Positions 1 to 10,710 of a DNA stretch of 64,000 nt are shown piece after piece; the stretch's first letter is position 1, and each line of letters opens with the position of its first letter. The DNA is taken from positions 3,596,001 to 3,660,000 of the forward strand of contig JAGTXZ010000018.1 in the NCBI GenBank assembly GCA_018398575.1, read 5' to 3'. The notes under the pieces are model-generated. The model saw only the letters and a list, made by a program, of their open reading frames with translations, was not told the DNA's origin and did no database searches. Both the position numbers and the translations under genes were made by a program. The stretch comes from Ampelomyces quisqualis (taxonomy: Eukaryota; Ascomycota; Dothideomycetes; Pleosporales; Phaeosphaeriaceae).

Positions 1-1
1 C

Positions 2-1967
2 GAAACCCTGCTCGACCGCATCAGCAATGCGCGAAAGGCCAGGATTGAGGTCTATCCGCAGCACAGTATCCTGCGCATCACGGCAGATAAAACGACGGCC
101 GAGTACACGGCCGACGACATCGAAGAGGCACTGCGAAATGTTCACTCCCAGAAGCTGCGCCTCAATCACTGGGCAAAGTTCTTGGACAAGGCCAAATTAC
201 CACCCGACAACAAGCTGGTCACGCTATACACAGACGACGAGTTTCGCTTGGTCACGTCACTCGCCGGTGCAAGCGTTCAGCGCATGGACTATGCAAATAC
301 GGTAAGAGCGTCGCTGCTCCAGGAAGACTTTACGCTGACCGAACTAGATGGTCATCAAGGGTCTTGACCGTGGTACGGTTGAGGAAGCCGAACGCATACT
401 TGTTCGCCTCTTACCCTGGAAGGACTCTGCGCTCTACACAATCGACAACGACGCTCTTGCTGCTCGCAAAGATTTGGGCCATTTGCTTCCAACTGCGCAC
501 GACGATACGTCACTTGAATACAGACATCGAAGCGCTGCGCTTGGCCGATGGGTGTTTCCCATTACCAACAAAAGTCGAGTCGAGGCTGGCGACGAAGAAG
601 CCGCTGTATCTGACGACGCTACTGCTCTCATGCGTCGCTCCGCCTCCGTCCTGAAAAACCTACGACAAGCTTTGAAGAAAGGCGCAGACAAGACAAGGAA
701 ACGGGGTGAGGAGAAAAACCCTGGCGAGTGGACCCCTTTTACCCAAGTCCGGCTATCTGCCCAATTTGGTCAAGCTCTCTTCCCTTTGAACGATACGCGG
801 ACTGGCCTAGAGCTATCACGCCAGCCCATATTCACTTCCAATGTGTTTGGATTAGCAAGCCTGCTTGGTTCTGCACACCTTCACGGGACGACAACCTCTA
901 CGCACTTTCAAGCTGCCTCACACCCGGGACCACACACACTGCTTTACGACTTTGTGCCTGCGCCTCAGCAAGATGGCCTGGCGGCGGGAATTACGCCGCC
1001 AAATCTTCGCATAAAGATTCAAACCAATCGGGATGGAACCAAGGTTACGCCTCGCGACATGTACATCACTTTCCAAAAACAGGTTCACACGGTGCTGCTG
1101 CCAGATAGATCGGTGGACTTGCAGTTCAACGTAGATGCTAGATTGTCCAGCACGCAAGCTTACCGTCACGTTCCCAGTGTACAGGAATGGGTCGATGCTG
1201 TCAGCACCAACATTGCGAGCGGGGAGCGTCTCTCCGCGCCGAATCTCAGCCTCGATGTTCCACGGTGGATCATGCCACATCAAGATGCAAAAGCAAAAAA
1301 CTCACAAAGTATCATGTATACTTTTTCGAATCTACACTTTCGACAATCTCTTGCTGGGGAGTTCGAAGGCCTACCAACCTCATGCTACAGCTTTCAGTCC
1401 GGAAAGATGGGCCCTCGCGGCGTTGCTCTGGGCATGTACTACAATCCTAATGCACAAAGTGTGCGATCGCTTCTTCAAGACGAGAAGGGTGTGGCGTCGT
1501 TTGTGGAGAAGTCGCTCCGATTTGTGGACCGTATCACCAACGCAGCAAACCAAACACAGCCGATAGCGAAGATGCTGAAGCCGAGGAAGACACAGAGCGA
1601 AAGAAAGCAGAGGAGGTTGGAACAGCAGGCGGCTGTCGCATTGGAGAGTGAGGATCTCGTTGGTGAGTCGCCGGCGGTGAAGGACGATGCCAAAGCCGAC
1701 GACGACGTGATTAGTATACTAGACGATGCCGAGAAAGAGTCTCAGAACCAGAAAAACCCACAGACTGGTCTGGAGGCTAAAGAAACAGACACACACGATA
1801 CCATCTTGGCTGAGGATACTGGTCAGTCTTCTGCCGTCGAGGACAACGATATGATGAGTCTACTGGATGACGCCGTTGAACAGTCCCAGGGCCAGAAAAT
1901 TCCACCATCCGACATGGAAACAGAGGAAACAGATATTGCACAACACGATACTGGTGGAGGACGCTGA
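2..1967 (+). CDS. Sls1-like mitochondrial inner-membrane regulator, 5' end missing
   Basis: Exons 2..301 and 348..1967; the 46-nt intron 302..347 has GTAAGA, a CTGAC branch site and a CTAG acceptor, and joins at phase 0. The first exon is open to the window edge. The KH-like segment around the splice (VIKGLDRGTVEEAE) and the long following domain with LRIKIQTNRDGT resemble the KH and C-terminal regions of fungal Sls1, which anchors mitochondrial mRNA and translation factors at the inner membrane (family knowledge). From about 1,560 the product becomes basic and then acidic, with a 48-residue segment (starts DDDVISILDD) repeated once, imperfectly. The reading frame ends in the second copy, while the similarity continues in another frame to 2154. 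No other family fits better. Confidence 0.62.
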
Positions 1968-2154
1968 ACAGATTGCTGCCGCCAACAACGATGTTGTGGC
2001 GCAGCGACAGTTGCCTCGCATTGGAAAGCCCAGAGCTAGTCTTGCAGACTTCTGGTCATTGTATATAATATGTACCATCATCACCACAATTTATCCAAGG
2101 CATGGCGCCGCATGGTTCGAAACGACGGCCGCATTTACGACGTACTTCGTATAG
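1968..2154 (+). pseudogene. Out-of-frame continuation of the Sls1-like C-terminus
   Basis: In frame 1 from about 1,935 to the TAG at 2152..2154 the translation reads NTILVEDAEQ, matching DTILAEDTGQ of the preceding in-frame repeat. It then runs on with a hydrophobic stretch (SLYIICTIITTIY) resembling a membrane segment. Against the first repeat copy the DNA is about 5 nt shorter at 1,941-1,950, which would shift the frame. It may be a real truncation, an assembly error or 3' UTR. Confidence 0.35.
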
Positions 2155-2415
2155 CGTTTTGGCGTTGCAACCAATAACGAGTAGTACACGGCTTTGTTTT
2201 CATGATTGGTCCATTATTCATCACACCTCTATCTCAAGCTAGCTGGCCGGCTAAAGCAAGGCCCGAACGAGCTCCCCGCCTCTTCCGTGCCATCCATTGC
2301 GATCAACAACATCACGTTACATTCTTAGCTGCTCGCTGTTCGTGCGCGCGCTCTCTCTCCTGTCCTCGTCGCCAACCTTCATAGACTCGAAATCTTTTTG
2401 CGCAAATCTGTCAGA

Positions 2416-3377
2416 ATGGTCTCCACCCGCCAAACTCCTCGAGGCAACTTCCCCACATTCGAGCCTTCGCCCACTAAGAAGTCATCGCGCACTTCAACCG
2501 CGTCGCCTGCGCCGACCAGCTTGCCAGACGTCAATTCACCCACCGCGACATCGTTCGCTCGACGCGCAGCTAACCATGCGTGCGAAGCTGCCGTCGACAC
2601 CATGGCAGTCGCATCGCCTCCTACGCCTGCCGAAGTTGGCGAATCATCTTGGTGCCACACTGCCTCAAACTTGACCGTACTCTGGATCGCCGTTTCCATC
2701 CCGCTCGTACTATGGGACACGCTATACATTCTGCTTCGACCACATACTTTCAAAGGCGGCGCATTGCAGTGGCCCATCTGGAAGCCCTATGAAATCTACG
2801 CCGCGATTGATAAAGTATATAGCCCGAGCGCGTGGGATGCGAAGGAGGGGTTTGGTGGCGCACAGGGGGCGCTGAACGCCATTGAAACCATCTTGTACGG
2901 TCTCTATGCGATGATCCTGTACAACCACGGCATTCCAGCAGCTGCGGGGACCGGCGCGCAAATCAGCCAGGGCGTTAGCGCATGGTTCGCGGGCGGCGTC
3001 AAGGTGAGAGGCAAGGTGGGGAATCGCGCGCTCATCATTGGGTTTGCGGCAAGCGTTATGACGCTTAGCAAGACAGTTTTGTATTGTAAGTACATGAATG
3101 CGAAAAAGTGCCGTAAGATGCTAATTCATCCAGACTTCAACGAGTATTTCTCCGGCTTCGTCAGTGTGAAGCACAACGACTGGTTCACGCTCTTCCTCTT
3201 TTACGGCGTCATGAAGTGAGTTCCCAACCTGTCCAGGTATCCTCCAAAGTCTCTCTACTAACCCTTCCCAGCGGTCTCTGGGTCATCTTCCCCGCATACA
3301 TGACTGTGGTCTTTGGTTCCGATATCCTTCAGGCTCTCGACATCGCCGCAGACTCTTCATCTAAGAAGACGAATTAG
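2416..3377 (+). CDS. EXPERA/EBP-like multi-pass membrane protein
   Basis: Three exons: 2416..3085, 3134..3215 and 3272..3377. The introns are 48 and 56 nt with GTAAGT/GTGAGT donors; the second has a CTAAC branch site. The product is 285 residues. The first 75 residues are Ser/Thr/Pro-rich and disordered, followed by four hydrophobic segments. The order of landmarks matches EXPERA-domain proteins (emopamil-binding protein and relatives): an aromatic-D-Y motif (YAAIDKVYS), an acidic residue in the next helix (NAIETILYG), a Ser-containing helix (LSKTVLYY) and an N-x-x-W helix (FYGVMNGLWVIFP). Such proteins sit in the ER or other membranes and bind or isomerise sterols. Whether this one is catalytic cannot be told. 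The first intron is a multiple of three and could be read through, but removing it gives the better membrane helix. Confidence 0.68.
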
Positions 3378-3493
3378 CCAGGATCCCGTCATGATGGATA
3401 GATCCCCTTCGAACAATATCTTTGGGAAGTCCTCGGCGTTGTGTTGACGCAAAACACGCTATCATTGCGCTCGGCGGGCTGCCCGCTATGTTC

Positions 3494-3994
3494 TTATCTT
3501 TCGCGTTGATGCATGCCAAAGCACTGATATATACCGCGGAGCATGCGCTTCAACCGGCTTGATTTCGCTGCGCCGCCAGCGTTGTTCGGGGGGCTTGTGG
3601 ACGGCTTTGGAGTCTCGACGATCAACTGCTCGCACTCTACGCTATCTTGCGAGCCGCGAGGTACGATGTTGAAAATACCGCTGGGCTGCCGCACGATTCG
3701 CGACTTAGGAGCCTCCACGTCCCAATTGTCCGGTGGTAAGATTGCGGATAGGCGCTGTGCGTTCGCGGCGATGTCGTTCAGCATGTACGGGCGCTCCATG
3801 ATTCCGTCTGACGGGTACGCCATGTCGTTTATTCGAGTCGCGAGCTGTTGTAGGAGGCTCTCCAGACCACGGCTGGAGAGTTGTAGGGTTGAAATCAAAC
3901 GTTTGAAGGAAAGATAAGTACGAAGAAGAGTAAAATTTTCACGTGGGTATATACCGCATTTCAAGGTAAAAGCCATTTTTCTGCATTCTCGCAT
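3494..3994 (-). CDS. Hypothetical protein, possibly the 3' exon of the upstream gene
   Basis: An open frame of 166 codons on the minus strand, not recognised. The part from SSRGLESLLQQLATRIND onward looks like a real protein: a short helix, a conserved-looking MERPYMLNDIAANAQRLSA stretch, then a Ser/Pro/Lys-rich tail ending in a basic LKRMLRGIYQCFG segment. The first 35 residues are less convincing. The sequence CTACAACTCTCCAG just before codon 36 looks like a splice acceptor, so this could be the last exon of the gene at 4118-5119. The joining donor was not identified with confidence. Confidence 0.4.
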   Translation of the reverse strand: MRECRKMAFTLKCGIYPRENFTLLRTYLSFKRLISTLQLSSRGLESLLQQLATRINDMAYPSDGIMERPYMLNDIAANAQRLSAILPPDNWDVEAPKSRIVRQPSGIFNIVPRGSQDSVECEQLIVETPKPSTSPPNNAGGAAKSSRLKRMLRGIYQCFGMHQRER

Positions 3995-4117
3995 TCACTT
4001 CCCACTGTCCCTGATATACCCAATCCGTTTCTCGCAAGCAAGCGATCGTGCACACATGTCAATCATGCGTTCCATTCGCCTGACCACTTCATTCCTTCCC
4101 TCTCCTCTCCCACATCC

Positions 4118-5119
4118 CTACATAACCACACACCCAACCCCACACCCCCTTAACCTCATCGTCATCTTCATCTTCATCTTCATCCCCATCCCCCTCCTCC
4201 CTCCCTTCTCCTTCCCCCCCACCTCGCTCGCCCGCCCCGCACTTCTCACCCTCTCCCTCTCCCCCACTAAATCCCCGACACTCTTGATCCGACCAAACGG
4301 GCCCTCGTCGTCCTCGACAAGCGCTTTTTTCCGCTCCAATTCGTCGCGGCCGGGCGTGCTGAAGACGGAGTATTTGCTCCGTGCAGAAGTAGCAGAGAGA
4401 CGAGTAGAAATGCGGGTCGGGGCGGAAAGGGAAGTCGGGGAGATGCGCGGGGCGGTTCGCGTAGAGATGGCGAGGGAGATGCCGTCTTGGTTGCATGGGT
4501 TTGTGCCGGTCAGGCTGGAAGTGGGGGTGTTGATGGGAGGTGTGGCGGGTGCTTGTGCTGCGAGTGGGTTGTTGGTCGCGGGTACGGGTGTGGACGGCGT
4601 GGTGCTGACGGGGTCGCGCGTGGGCTGGTCATGGAGACTTAGAGGCGAGTACGCGTGGCGCTTTTGTTCGCGCGTCATGGGCGTGGGTGTCGAGGGTGGT
4701 TCTTCGTCGTGGTCTTCCTTGATGGCGTGCGAGGGTGTAGCGTGTTGCGGACCGGTGGGCGCGACTTGGACTGGCTTGAGCATCTGCGTCTTCCTGGGGG
4801 ATGCGGTGCGTCGTTTCTGGGGAGATGTTGAACGTGACTTCACGGGCGAAGTTCGGCCAGTCTTCATTCTTCCTCCACGACGCATTCCGCCGCCATTTTC
4901 AATGTTTCCAGGCGGGTTTCCAAATCCACCTTCTTCGGCTTGTACGACGTACCGCGCGAAGGTAGCAAGTTCTGTGGATGCGGGCGCTTGTTCGCTCTTT
5001 GGCCGGGGAACAGAGTGTGGCGGCGAGGGCGTGACGGCGCGTATGGTGGAGTGTGCTGTTGATGGCCGGACTGGAGAGGGAGGAGATGGAGGAGGACGAG
5101 GGTAGAAGTGGGTTGACAT
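4118..5119 (-). CDS. Pro/Ser/Thr-rich disordered protein with a CVVM C-terminus
   Basis: A 333-codon minus-strand frame from ATG at 5119. The product is rich in Pro, Ser and Thr, with a basic SPVKSRSTSPQKRR block, a TFARYVVQAEEGGFGNP motif near residue 55 and a KYSVFSTPGRDELERKKA motif near residue 265 followed by an acidic stretch; these two look like conserved islands. The last 25 residues come from a hexanucleotide repeat (MKMKMK) and end in GCVVM, formally a CaaX prenylation signal. If instead the gene splices out before that repeat, the tail is lost. No function can be assigned. Confidence 0.5.
   Translation of the reverse strand: MSTHFYPRPPPSPPSPVRPSTAHSTIRAVTPSPPHSVPRPKSEQAPASTELATFARYVVQAEEGGFGNPPGNIENGGGMRRGGRMKTGRTSPVKSRSTSPQKRRTASPRKTQMLKPVQVAPTGPQHATPSHAIKEDHDEEPPSTPTPMTREQKRHAYSPLSLHDQPTRDPVSTTPSTPVPATNNPLAAQAPATPPINTPTSSLTGTNPCNQDGISLAISTRTAPRISPTSLSAPTRISTRLSATSARSKYSVFSTPGRDELERKKALVEDDEGPFGRIKSVGDLVGERERVRSAGRASEVGGKEKGGRRGMGMKMKMKMTMRLRGCGVGCVVM
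4161..4188. repeat. Hexanucleotide microsatellite (CATCTT)n
   Basis: About four copies of CATCTT with imperfect flanks, inside a pyrimidine-rich stretch (4080-4270). On the minus strand it encodes alternating Met-Lys in the overlapping frame. Its length is likely to vary between strains. Confidence 0.75.
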
Positions 5120-5727
5120 GTTGGTTGGGAGTCTGTGTTGAAGTTGTTGTGTGGTGGAGTTGGACTTCGACTTGGGTATTTGGCGGTATATAGATGCGGA
5201 GATGGCAGCTCGGAGGAGACACGGCCGAGGGTGCTAGATGTCGTGGTGAATAAAGTCGCGTCGAATGTGTTGGCTAGTTCTCTTCGGTCGGATACAAGGT
5301 GAGGTGAAAGTCAACCCTTGCGCACCATCACGACCCTTTGCTTGTTTCTTAAAGTTGACCTACCCGCACCGCACAATCTATGCCCTTCGCATACAACAGC
5401 TCTTGTCACTCCCTTGCTCTTCACTTCATATGCACATGACCTTTGAAATCGTCGAGACAGTTTCGCCGCATCAAGCGCCTGCAAAGATTGTTTCTACACA
5501 TGCAAAGTGCCACAATGGTACAAAATACGTCATTCAGTGGTACCCACTTCGCAATCACGAAACATGAGAAAGTGAGTTGTAAAGTAAAATGCGTTTACAT
5601 GGTGAAGCTAATGCATGGTGATATATATAAATTGCTCGTAGAGAGATCTGCAAGCTAGCTGTAAGGTGGTGTGGAGCTCCAATTACTGGTCTCCAGAGTC
5701 CACCACACTCATTTATAGCACAACACC

Positions 5728-6112
5728 ATTAATGGTAGCCTCTGGTATCTTCTTTCTCAAATAGGGAAGAAGGATTGCGCAGTCGTTCATGGGACAGGTA
5801 GACCACAGCTTGTATAATTTTCGCCTATTCCTTTGGTATTTCCGCTTGGTGCTCTGCCCATCTGTCGTCTTCTTCCCGGAGTCTTACTCGTTGTTTCAAA
5901 GCCTGCTCACGGCCTGCTTCAGCCGCTGCTAGTCGCTGCGCCTCGCATCATTTCTCCTCGCGTCCAGCCTCTCGGGCCCGACTTGACAAGGGCATAGTTG
6001 TTTGTGAGGAAAGAGTATGCGTTGATGCAGATTTCGATGGTGGCTTGATCTTAGAAGGGCGAGTAAAAGTTCTGCCCGACCTGTCGATGAATATTATGCT
6101 CTTGAGTATTGC
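5728..6112 (-). pseudogene. Broken coiled-coil protein fragment
   Basis: One minus-strand frame reads through about 125 codons with only two internal stops. It starts near a FIDRSGRTF motif, passes a Lys/Pro/Ser-rich linker, then a strongly helical charged stretch (RLAAAEAGREQALKQRVRL, then REEDDRWAEHQ), and ends at YLSHERLRNPSSLFEKED. The alternation of Ala, Glu, Arg and Leu is typical of coiled coil and is not expected by chance. The IxFxDxxGRxF motif recalls the ubiquitin-like domain of some fungal repeat-associated proteins (weak inference). No intact copy is in the window. Confidence 0.45.
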
Positions 6113-6671
6113 TCGCTACAGAATATCGAATGTGAAGATCCCGGCCAGTATCATCCAGCAATGTTTATATAAGGTGATCCCCTCCTATCTTTGATCAATC
6201 TATCTTCTCACTCCTGTCCAACTCGCCTATGTCTTTCCAATATAAAAGACTAGCGGGTCAAAGTGGAATGTAGCTGCACATGATATCAGTGTTATTAGAA
6301 GCAAGCTGGCCCTCTTTCTGCGTATTCAAGGTTGTGAACGCACAAAGTTCTAGTCACGGCTTCAAGCGACGACCTCAGAGTGCGCGAATACAATATTTCG
6401 AGATGCGCAATTTCACCACGCCTAACTTTTGAGCCTCAACAAGTCCCCAGGATATTCTCGGATATATGAGCGCCACAGTCATATGATAGTCCTGCATACA
6501 AAACACACATACTTTGTAATTCGAGTGAAGCTGTTTTCATCCATGTCGAAAATTTCTCATCGTCTTCTTGAAGCTTATACTTGCTTGTGCGAGGATGTAC
6601 GTATCAGTCTAATGGAAAGATTGCAAACTTGTACTCCCTCTGTCCTTCGTCTCTTGATCCAACCCTAAATC

Positions 6672-7130
6672 TCAACATCCTGGACCCAGTTGATCTTTCC
6701 TGTGTCTCTCGTTCTCAATCCGATTCTTACAACAGTTTGTAAATAATGCGTCTGCGCCATGTTGTCGAGCTTCTTGAGGTGCTGTCTCCGTCTTCGAAGG
6801 TTGTTTGCCTATTGCAGCGATTTTCCTGTGAGGACATTTGTCGGCGAAGAGTTCCAGGAAGTCTTTATGAAGCTTGTCGGACATTTCGTCGGTTGGTAGT
6901 CGGTTGCTGTCTTTTCTTGTCTCAATCCTAGTAATGTTGATCCGTCTAGAGTTTAAGAAGCTCGGCTGTGCCTTCTCTTGAGTTAATGAAGGAAGGCATT
7001 CAGGTCTTCGTCCGGCATCTTGCAGAATCTTTTGCACAGGAGCACATTCAGGGCGGAATTGGTGGAGTAATCGATCACAAAGCCCATGATTGCGCATGCA
7101 CGTGTTCAGAGGCATCACAATGCAGGTCAT
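6672..7130 (-). pseudogene. Possible gene remnant, 152-codon frame
   Basis: An open minus-strand frame, not recognised. The C-terminal half (DEMSDKLHKDFLELFADKC onward) has a plausible protein composition rich in Lys, Glu and Cys. The first half does not, and no good start context or introns were found. It may be unrelated to the remnant at 5.7-6.1 kb. Chance cannot be ruled out. Confidence 0.22.
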
Positions 7131-8472
7131 ATCGAGGATGAATTCGGGCTATCAAGGCATGAGGTCGGTGTATCACAAAACGGCAATATATGGAAGGTCT
7201 ATAACATACACATGCCCACATGGATATCTTTGCATCGGTATCATTAAACCCCATTTCATTGGGCTACTCTTCATGAAATGCTTCACTGTCGAGCTCCGAG
7301 GGATGAGCTCATGGTCGCAGATCTCGGCTCCTTGATCGCCAAGAGCTCCTGTACAATCATCTAGGCGCAAGGAAGTCGCGTATCTTTTTCGACAGTCTGG
7401 TCATTGTTGGAGTCTTGCTCTCGGATTTTGGAATAGAGTACTAACCCGAGGGACGAGTTGTTGTATGATAGTAAGAGGGGTCTGAATTATTGTGTTAGCA
7501 TTCTTTAAGGTAGAGTCGACACACTCTATAAAGCTAGAAGGCTAGTGTGCGAAGGTAGAATGCCTAGCTTGCATGGGCCACTTCACGTTACAGGCCGACA
7601 GCGGCGACGGCTGGGATGCAGTGAAAAGGTTCGATGCGTTGTGCAGAAGGGATCAATGTGTCGTTATCTACGCTATAGCACGTACCTACCGCAGGCTTGG
7701 TTCATGTATGTCGCTCTGACCTTCGCTATTCGAGGAATCAACTGTGCAATGGTATTTTGCCGTTCACGTCGTAATATCACCATGCCCATGCATCAGCCTC
7801 TTCTTCGAGACATGTGGGTTCCACTTCTGCTATTCTACCGGATATTTTCACGCTTCATACCGTGCATCGTCACACTGACCGTGACAACCCTACCGGCTTC
7901 ACGCATTTGATATCACGACGTGAAAAAGTAAAGTGAAAATGGGGTGGTCATCTGTGCAGTTGTGCACATGGATTTTGGGTTTCTACTATCCAACACTGCT
8001 ATTAGTCGCGCATCGCCTCTATCAACGCTCAAGTGTCATCTATATCCCGTAGTGGACCGACATCATCCAAGCCACGCGTCAAGACTCTCATGGCTTATGC
8101 GCCAGCGGCGCATCTGTGCGAGGTTGCCGCTCTACCCATCATTGTTGCACGTCAACCTTTCGATCATTCTGGGCGACTCGTGCAGCCCTTTCTGATTCCG
8201 CCACCCTCGTCTCTCATCCTGCTTCTCAGCCCTAATCTCACCTCGATATTCTGCAGTCGGCTCGGCATACAGTAAGTCAAGTATTCTATCCGCAGCCTTC
8301 GTCCTCGATGAAGTCTCGCTCTTACTCGTCAAGATAGTGAGAAGCATGGTTATATTCATCGCACAATAAGGAATAATGTGCAACAATAATGTGTATTTTT
8401 TAAGCATGTTCCATGTAAATCACAATGCCTGCTTTGTACTCACGACGTCAAGCCCAGTCACATTAATAGCAC

Positions 8473-9105
8473 CTATGAGTCCAGACCGCAACGCCCCTTC
8501 CAAGTCCAACGCCTGAGTGATTTACCACACAATCGTCTCCACAGCAAGTCGGCGGTTTTGACGCGAAAATCCTTCCTCATATTCCTCTCCCCCGGATAAT
8601 TTGGAAACAAGTCGTTCTCGCTCGGCCAGGTGAGTCTGTGATGTGTGTTCGCGACACGCCAGTTCTGAGAGAAGTTGGCGGAGCTGTTGCCGAGTTGCAC
8701 GGCGAGGTTGGGGATTGAAAAGGAGGAGACGCTGACGCGCTATTGGTAGTCTTCACGCGAGGGTTGGTAGGTTAGACGGAAGGTGTTGAGGGTGGATGCG
8801 TTGGGGTTACAGCCGGCTTTTTCACTGATCCGTAGGGCTTCTGGGGTGTCTCCGGGGCCGGGGTTGTTGGAGCCTAGGATGCCGAAGTTTACAGTTTGAG
8901 TATGAATGATGGGAAGGAGGCTGAGAAAGAAGGTGTGTGCTGTGGGGTTCATGTTGGGCAAAGTGCTGCCCAAAAGGATGCTCAAATATAATTCGACAGC
9001 GGTGACATAGTGTTTAGAGGATTCGAAGCAATTGATGACAAACCCGGCAATGGAGCAGCCTGAAATATGAACGTGTCAAGTGGAGCATCATGCAGATGAA
9101 TTACT
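8473..9105 (-). pseudogene. Remnant of a secreted enzyme gene, possibly lipase-like
   Basis: The frames 8740..8985 and 8473..8700 continue each other on the minus strand, separated by one in-frame stop. A GCSIAG segment upstream is followed by about 90 residues ending TFRLTYQPSREDYQ, then an NSSANFSQNWRVANTH segment. GxSxxG followed later by NFxxNWRVxxT loosely recalls class 3 lipases (weak inference). The frame is broken and no start with a signal peptide was found. Confidence 0.28.
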
Positions 9106-9234
9106 ATCAAATTCCAAGGAACACTCTACACCAGCAGCGTCACCATGGCTTCCGGCATCCATGTGCAATTGACGAATGAGAAAGACCAATCGTTAGAAAC
9201 TGACTGACCAGTCGAGCCATGACCGCGAACTCCT

Positions 9235-10710
9235 TCACATAACCACACAGCAGCACAGCCTCCTCCCACCTTCTCCCGCGCGCCCGTTGAATTCCATGTC
9301 CGGATATATCCGCAGTACTTGTTCCCTGTACTCTTCGACTTCGCGTCTCATTATGTTTTCCCGCAGGCTATCGGTTGAATCAGATCCCTTGTACATTGAT
9401 GAGCCACTGTCGGTAGTCAGGCGATACTTGCGAGCGTCTTCGCGTTCTCGAGCGTCGCTGCGTGTTTGTCTGCGCATCTCGAGATCATCCGTTGAGCCCC
9501 AAGGTGGTGGTCGCGGGCCAAGTTGCGTATCTACTTTGGCGACGAGGTTGGAGGAGAGCGACAGTGGGGCAAAATAGTTGTCCCTGATAGAGTGATCGCC
9601 TGCTTCGTTTGGTTGAGAGCTGTTCGCAGTGATGGGCGCCGACCGATGGGGTGGTGTAGGTGGTGGATTGTCGAGCCGTATAGAGGGGCGACGACCGAAT
9701 TGATATCGGAACTTGGCGTCTTTGGGCTGCGTTCTGCGTTGCGCGCGCCGAACGTCTGCGATATCGCTAAGGAAACCACGGGGAGTGTACAGATCATCCG
9801 CTGATGGGAGTTGTGTGGATGCACAAGATGTTTTGTTTTGGTCGTCTACAGCTCGGAAAGGGGTGGGTGACTGGCACAATACCCGTTCCGGAACGATATC
9901 GTGAACTTCAGCATTAGGTGTTGGCTCCAATGGAAGAGGTGGTAAGGGATGGCGTTCCATACTTGAAATGTTTGCATACTGCGGGAGTGGCTTCCGTCGA
10001 TACCTCGGGGATATAGCTCCATAAGTTTGCGTAGTTTGTTGCATCCGCAAATGTGATGGTGTTCGGTCGCACACTGTTGACTCACTGGTAGTTGGTGGGT
10101 GGCTTCCGCGTGGAGTGACAGCTTGTGTGATGTGATGGTCAATTGCCAACATTGTGTTGCCTGAGCGAGACCCTTGATTGGGTGGTAATTTCTCTTCATG
10201 TTCCTTATCTTTTTGCTCTTGAAAGGGTGTGGTACCGCCTAGTTGAAATTTGACTGTTAGTGCTCTCACGATGGCGTTGCTAGGCGGGTTCCGTGGCTCA
10301 TCTTCGCGCGGTCCTGCCAGAGAAGCTCTTATGCGTAAAGGCTCAGGTGTAAGTGGGTCCGGGGTCGGAGTTCTCGAAGGCTCCGTGACACAGTACGCTT
10401 GATACGGTCGAGATCCAGAGTGGCTGCGAAGGAGAGGTAGAATCTCAGTAGCGGGCCCCTCCTGCGTGTCCAGAGGTGCCGAATGGCTGTCGTCCATGGG
10501 CAGATCAACGAGGTCGGCTTGAGATAGAAGGTGGAACAATTCGTAAGATGCTGGCCTGGGGTGGCGGAGAAGGGCAGACGGCGGGGGCGAGGGATCCCAT
10601 GGTTTACAAAGTGAAGGTGAGCAATGATAGTTGTTCAAGTCTGGGCGCAGCGACTGTCGTCGCGTTGGTGGTGAGATTGTGAAACCTCGAGGCACCGGAT
10701 GTGAGGTCAT
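9235..10710 (-). CDS. Disordered protein with a CCCVVM prenylation/palmitoylation tail
   Basis: A single exon of 491 codons from ATG at 10710; the frame stays open upstream to a GTG at 10752. The product is hydrophilic and rich in Pro, Ser, Thr, Arg and Gln with no globular domain seen. A more ordered segment, RRQTRSDAREREDARKYRL, precedes a helix (NIMRREVEEYREQVLRIYP). The last residues are RRLCCCVVM: CVVM is a CaaX box that favours farnesylation, and the two preceding Cys are likely palmitoylation sites, as in Ras-type proteins (family knowledge). This predicts a membrane-anchored scaffold or adaptor. It lies 38 bp downstream of the GH5 stop codon, so a later ATG (near 10497) is possible. 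Confidence 0.72.
   Translation of the reverse strand: MTSHPVPRGFTISPPTRRQSLRPDLNNYHCSPSLCKPWDPSPPPSALLRHPRPASYELFHLLSQADLVDLPMDDSHSAPLDTQEGPATEILPLLRSHSGSRPYQAYCVTEPSRTPTPDPLTPEPLRIRASLAGPREDEPRNPPSNAIVRALTVKFQLGGTTPFQEQKDKEHEEKLPPNQGSRSGNTMLAIDHHITQAVTPRGSHPPTTSESTVCDRTPSHLRMQQTTQTYGAISPRYRRKPLPQYANISSMERHPLPPLPLEPTPNAEVHDIVPERVLCQSPTPFRAVDDQNKTSCASTQLPSADDLYTPRGFLSDIADVRRAQRRTQPKDAKFRYQFGRRPSIRLDNPPPTPPHRSAPITANSSQPNEAGDHSIRDNYFAPLSLSSNLVAKVDTQLGPRPPPWGSTDDLEMRRQTRSDAREREDARKYRLTTDSGSSMYKGSDSTDSLRENIMRREVEEYREQVLRIYPDMEFNGRAGEGGRRLCCCVVM

Larger units (their letters stand above)
5120..9234. other. Gene-poor tract with decayed coding remnants
   Basis: No intact gene model of more than about 150 codons with convincing composition. 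The base composition is close to that of the flanking genes, without the RIP signature of 32.5-59 kb. At least two stretches (5.73-6.1 kb and 8.47-9.1 kb, both minus strand) read as coding sequence broken by stops, listed separately. The rest shows nothing I can support. Confidence 0.6.

Noticed and set aside
3494..5119. A single joined gene from the two minus-strand frames
   Set aside because: Plausible, but no donor with good context could be chosen, so the frames are listed separately.
7545..8275. Plus-strand ORFs of 80-121 codons
   Set aside because: No domain, no conserved-looking composition and no splice partners; consistent with chance in gene-poor DNA.
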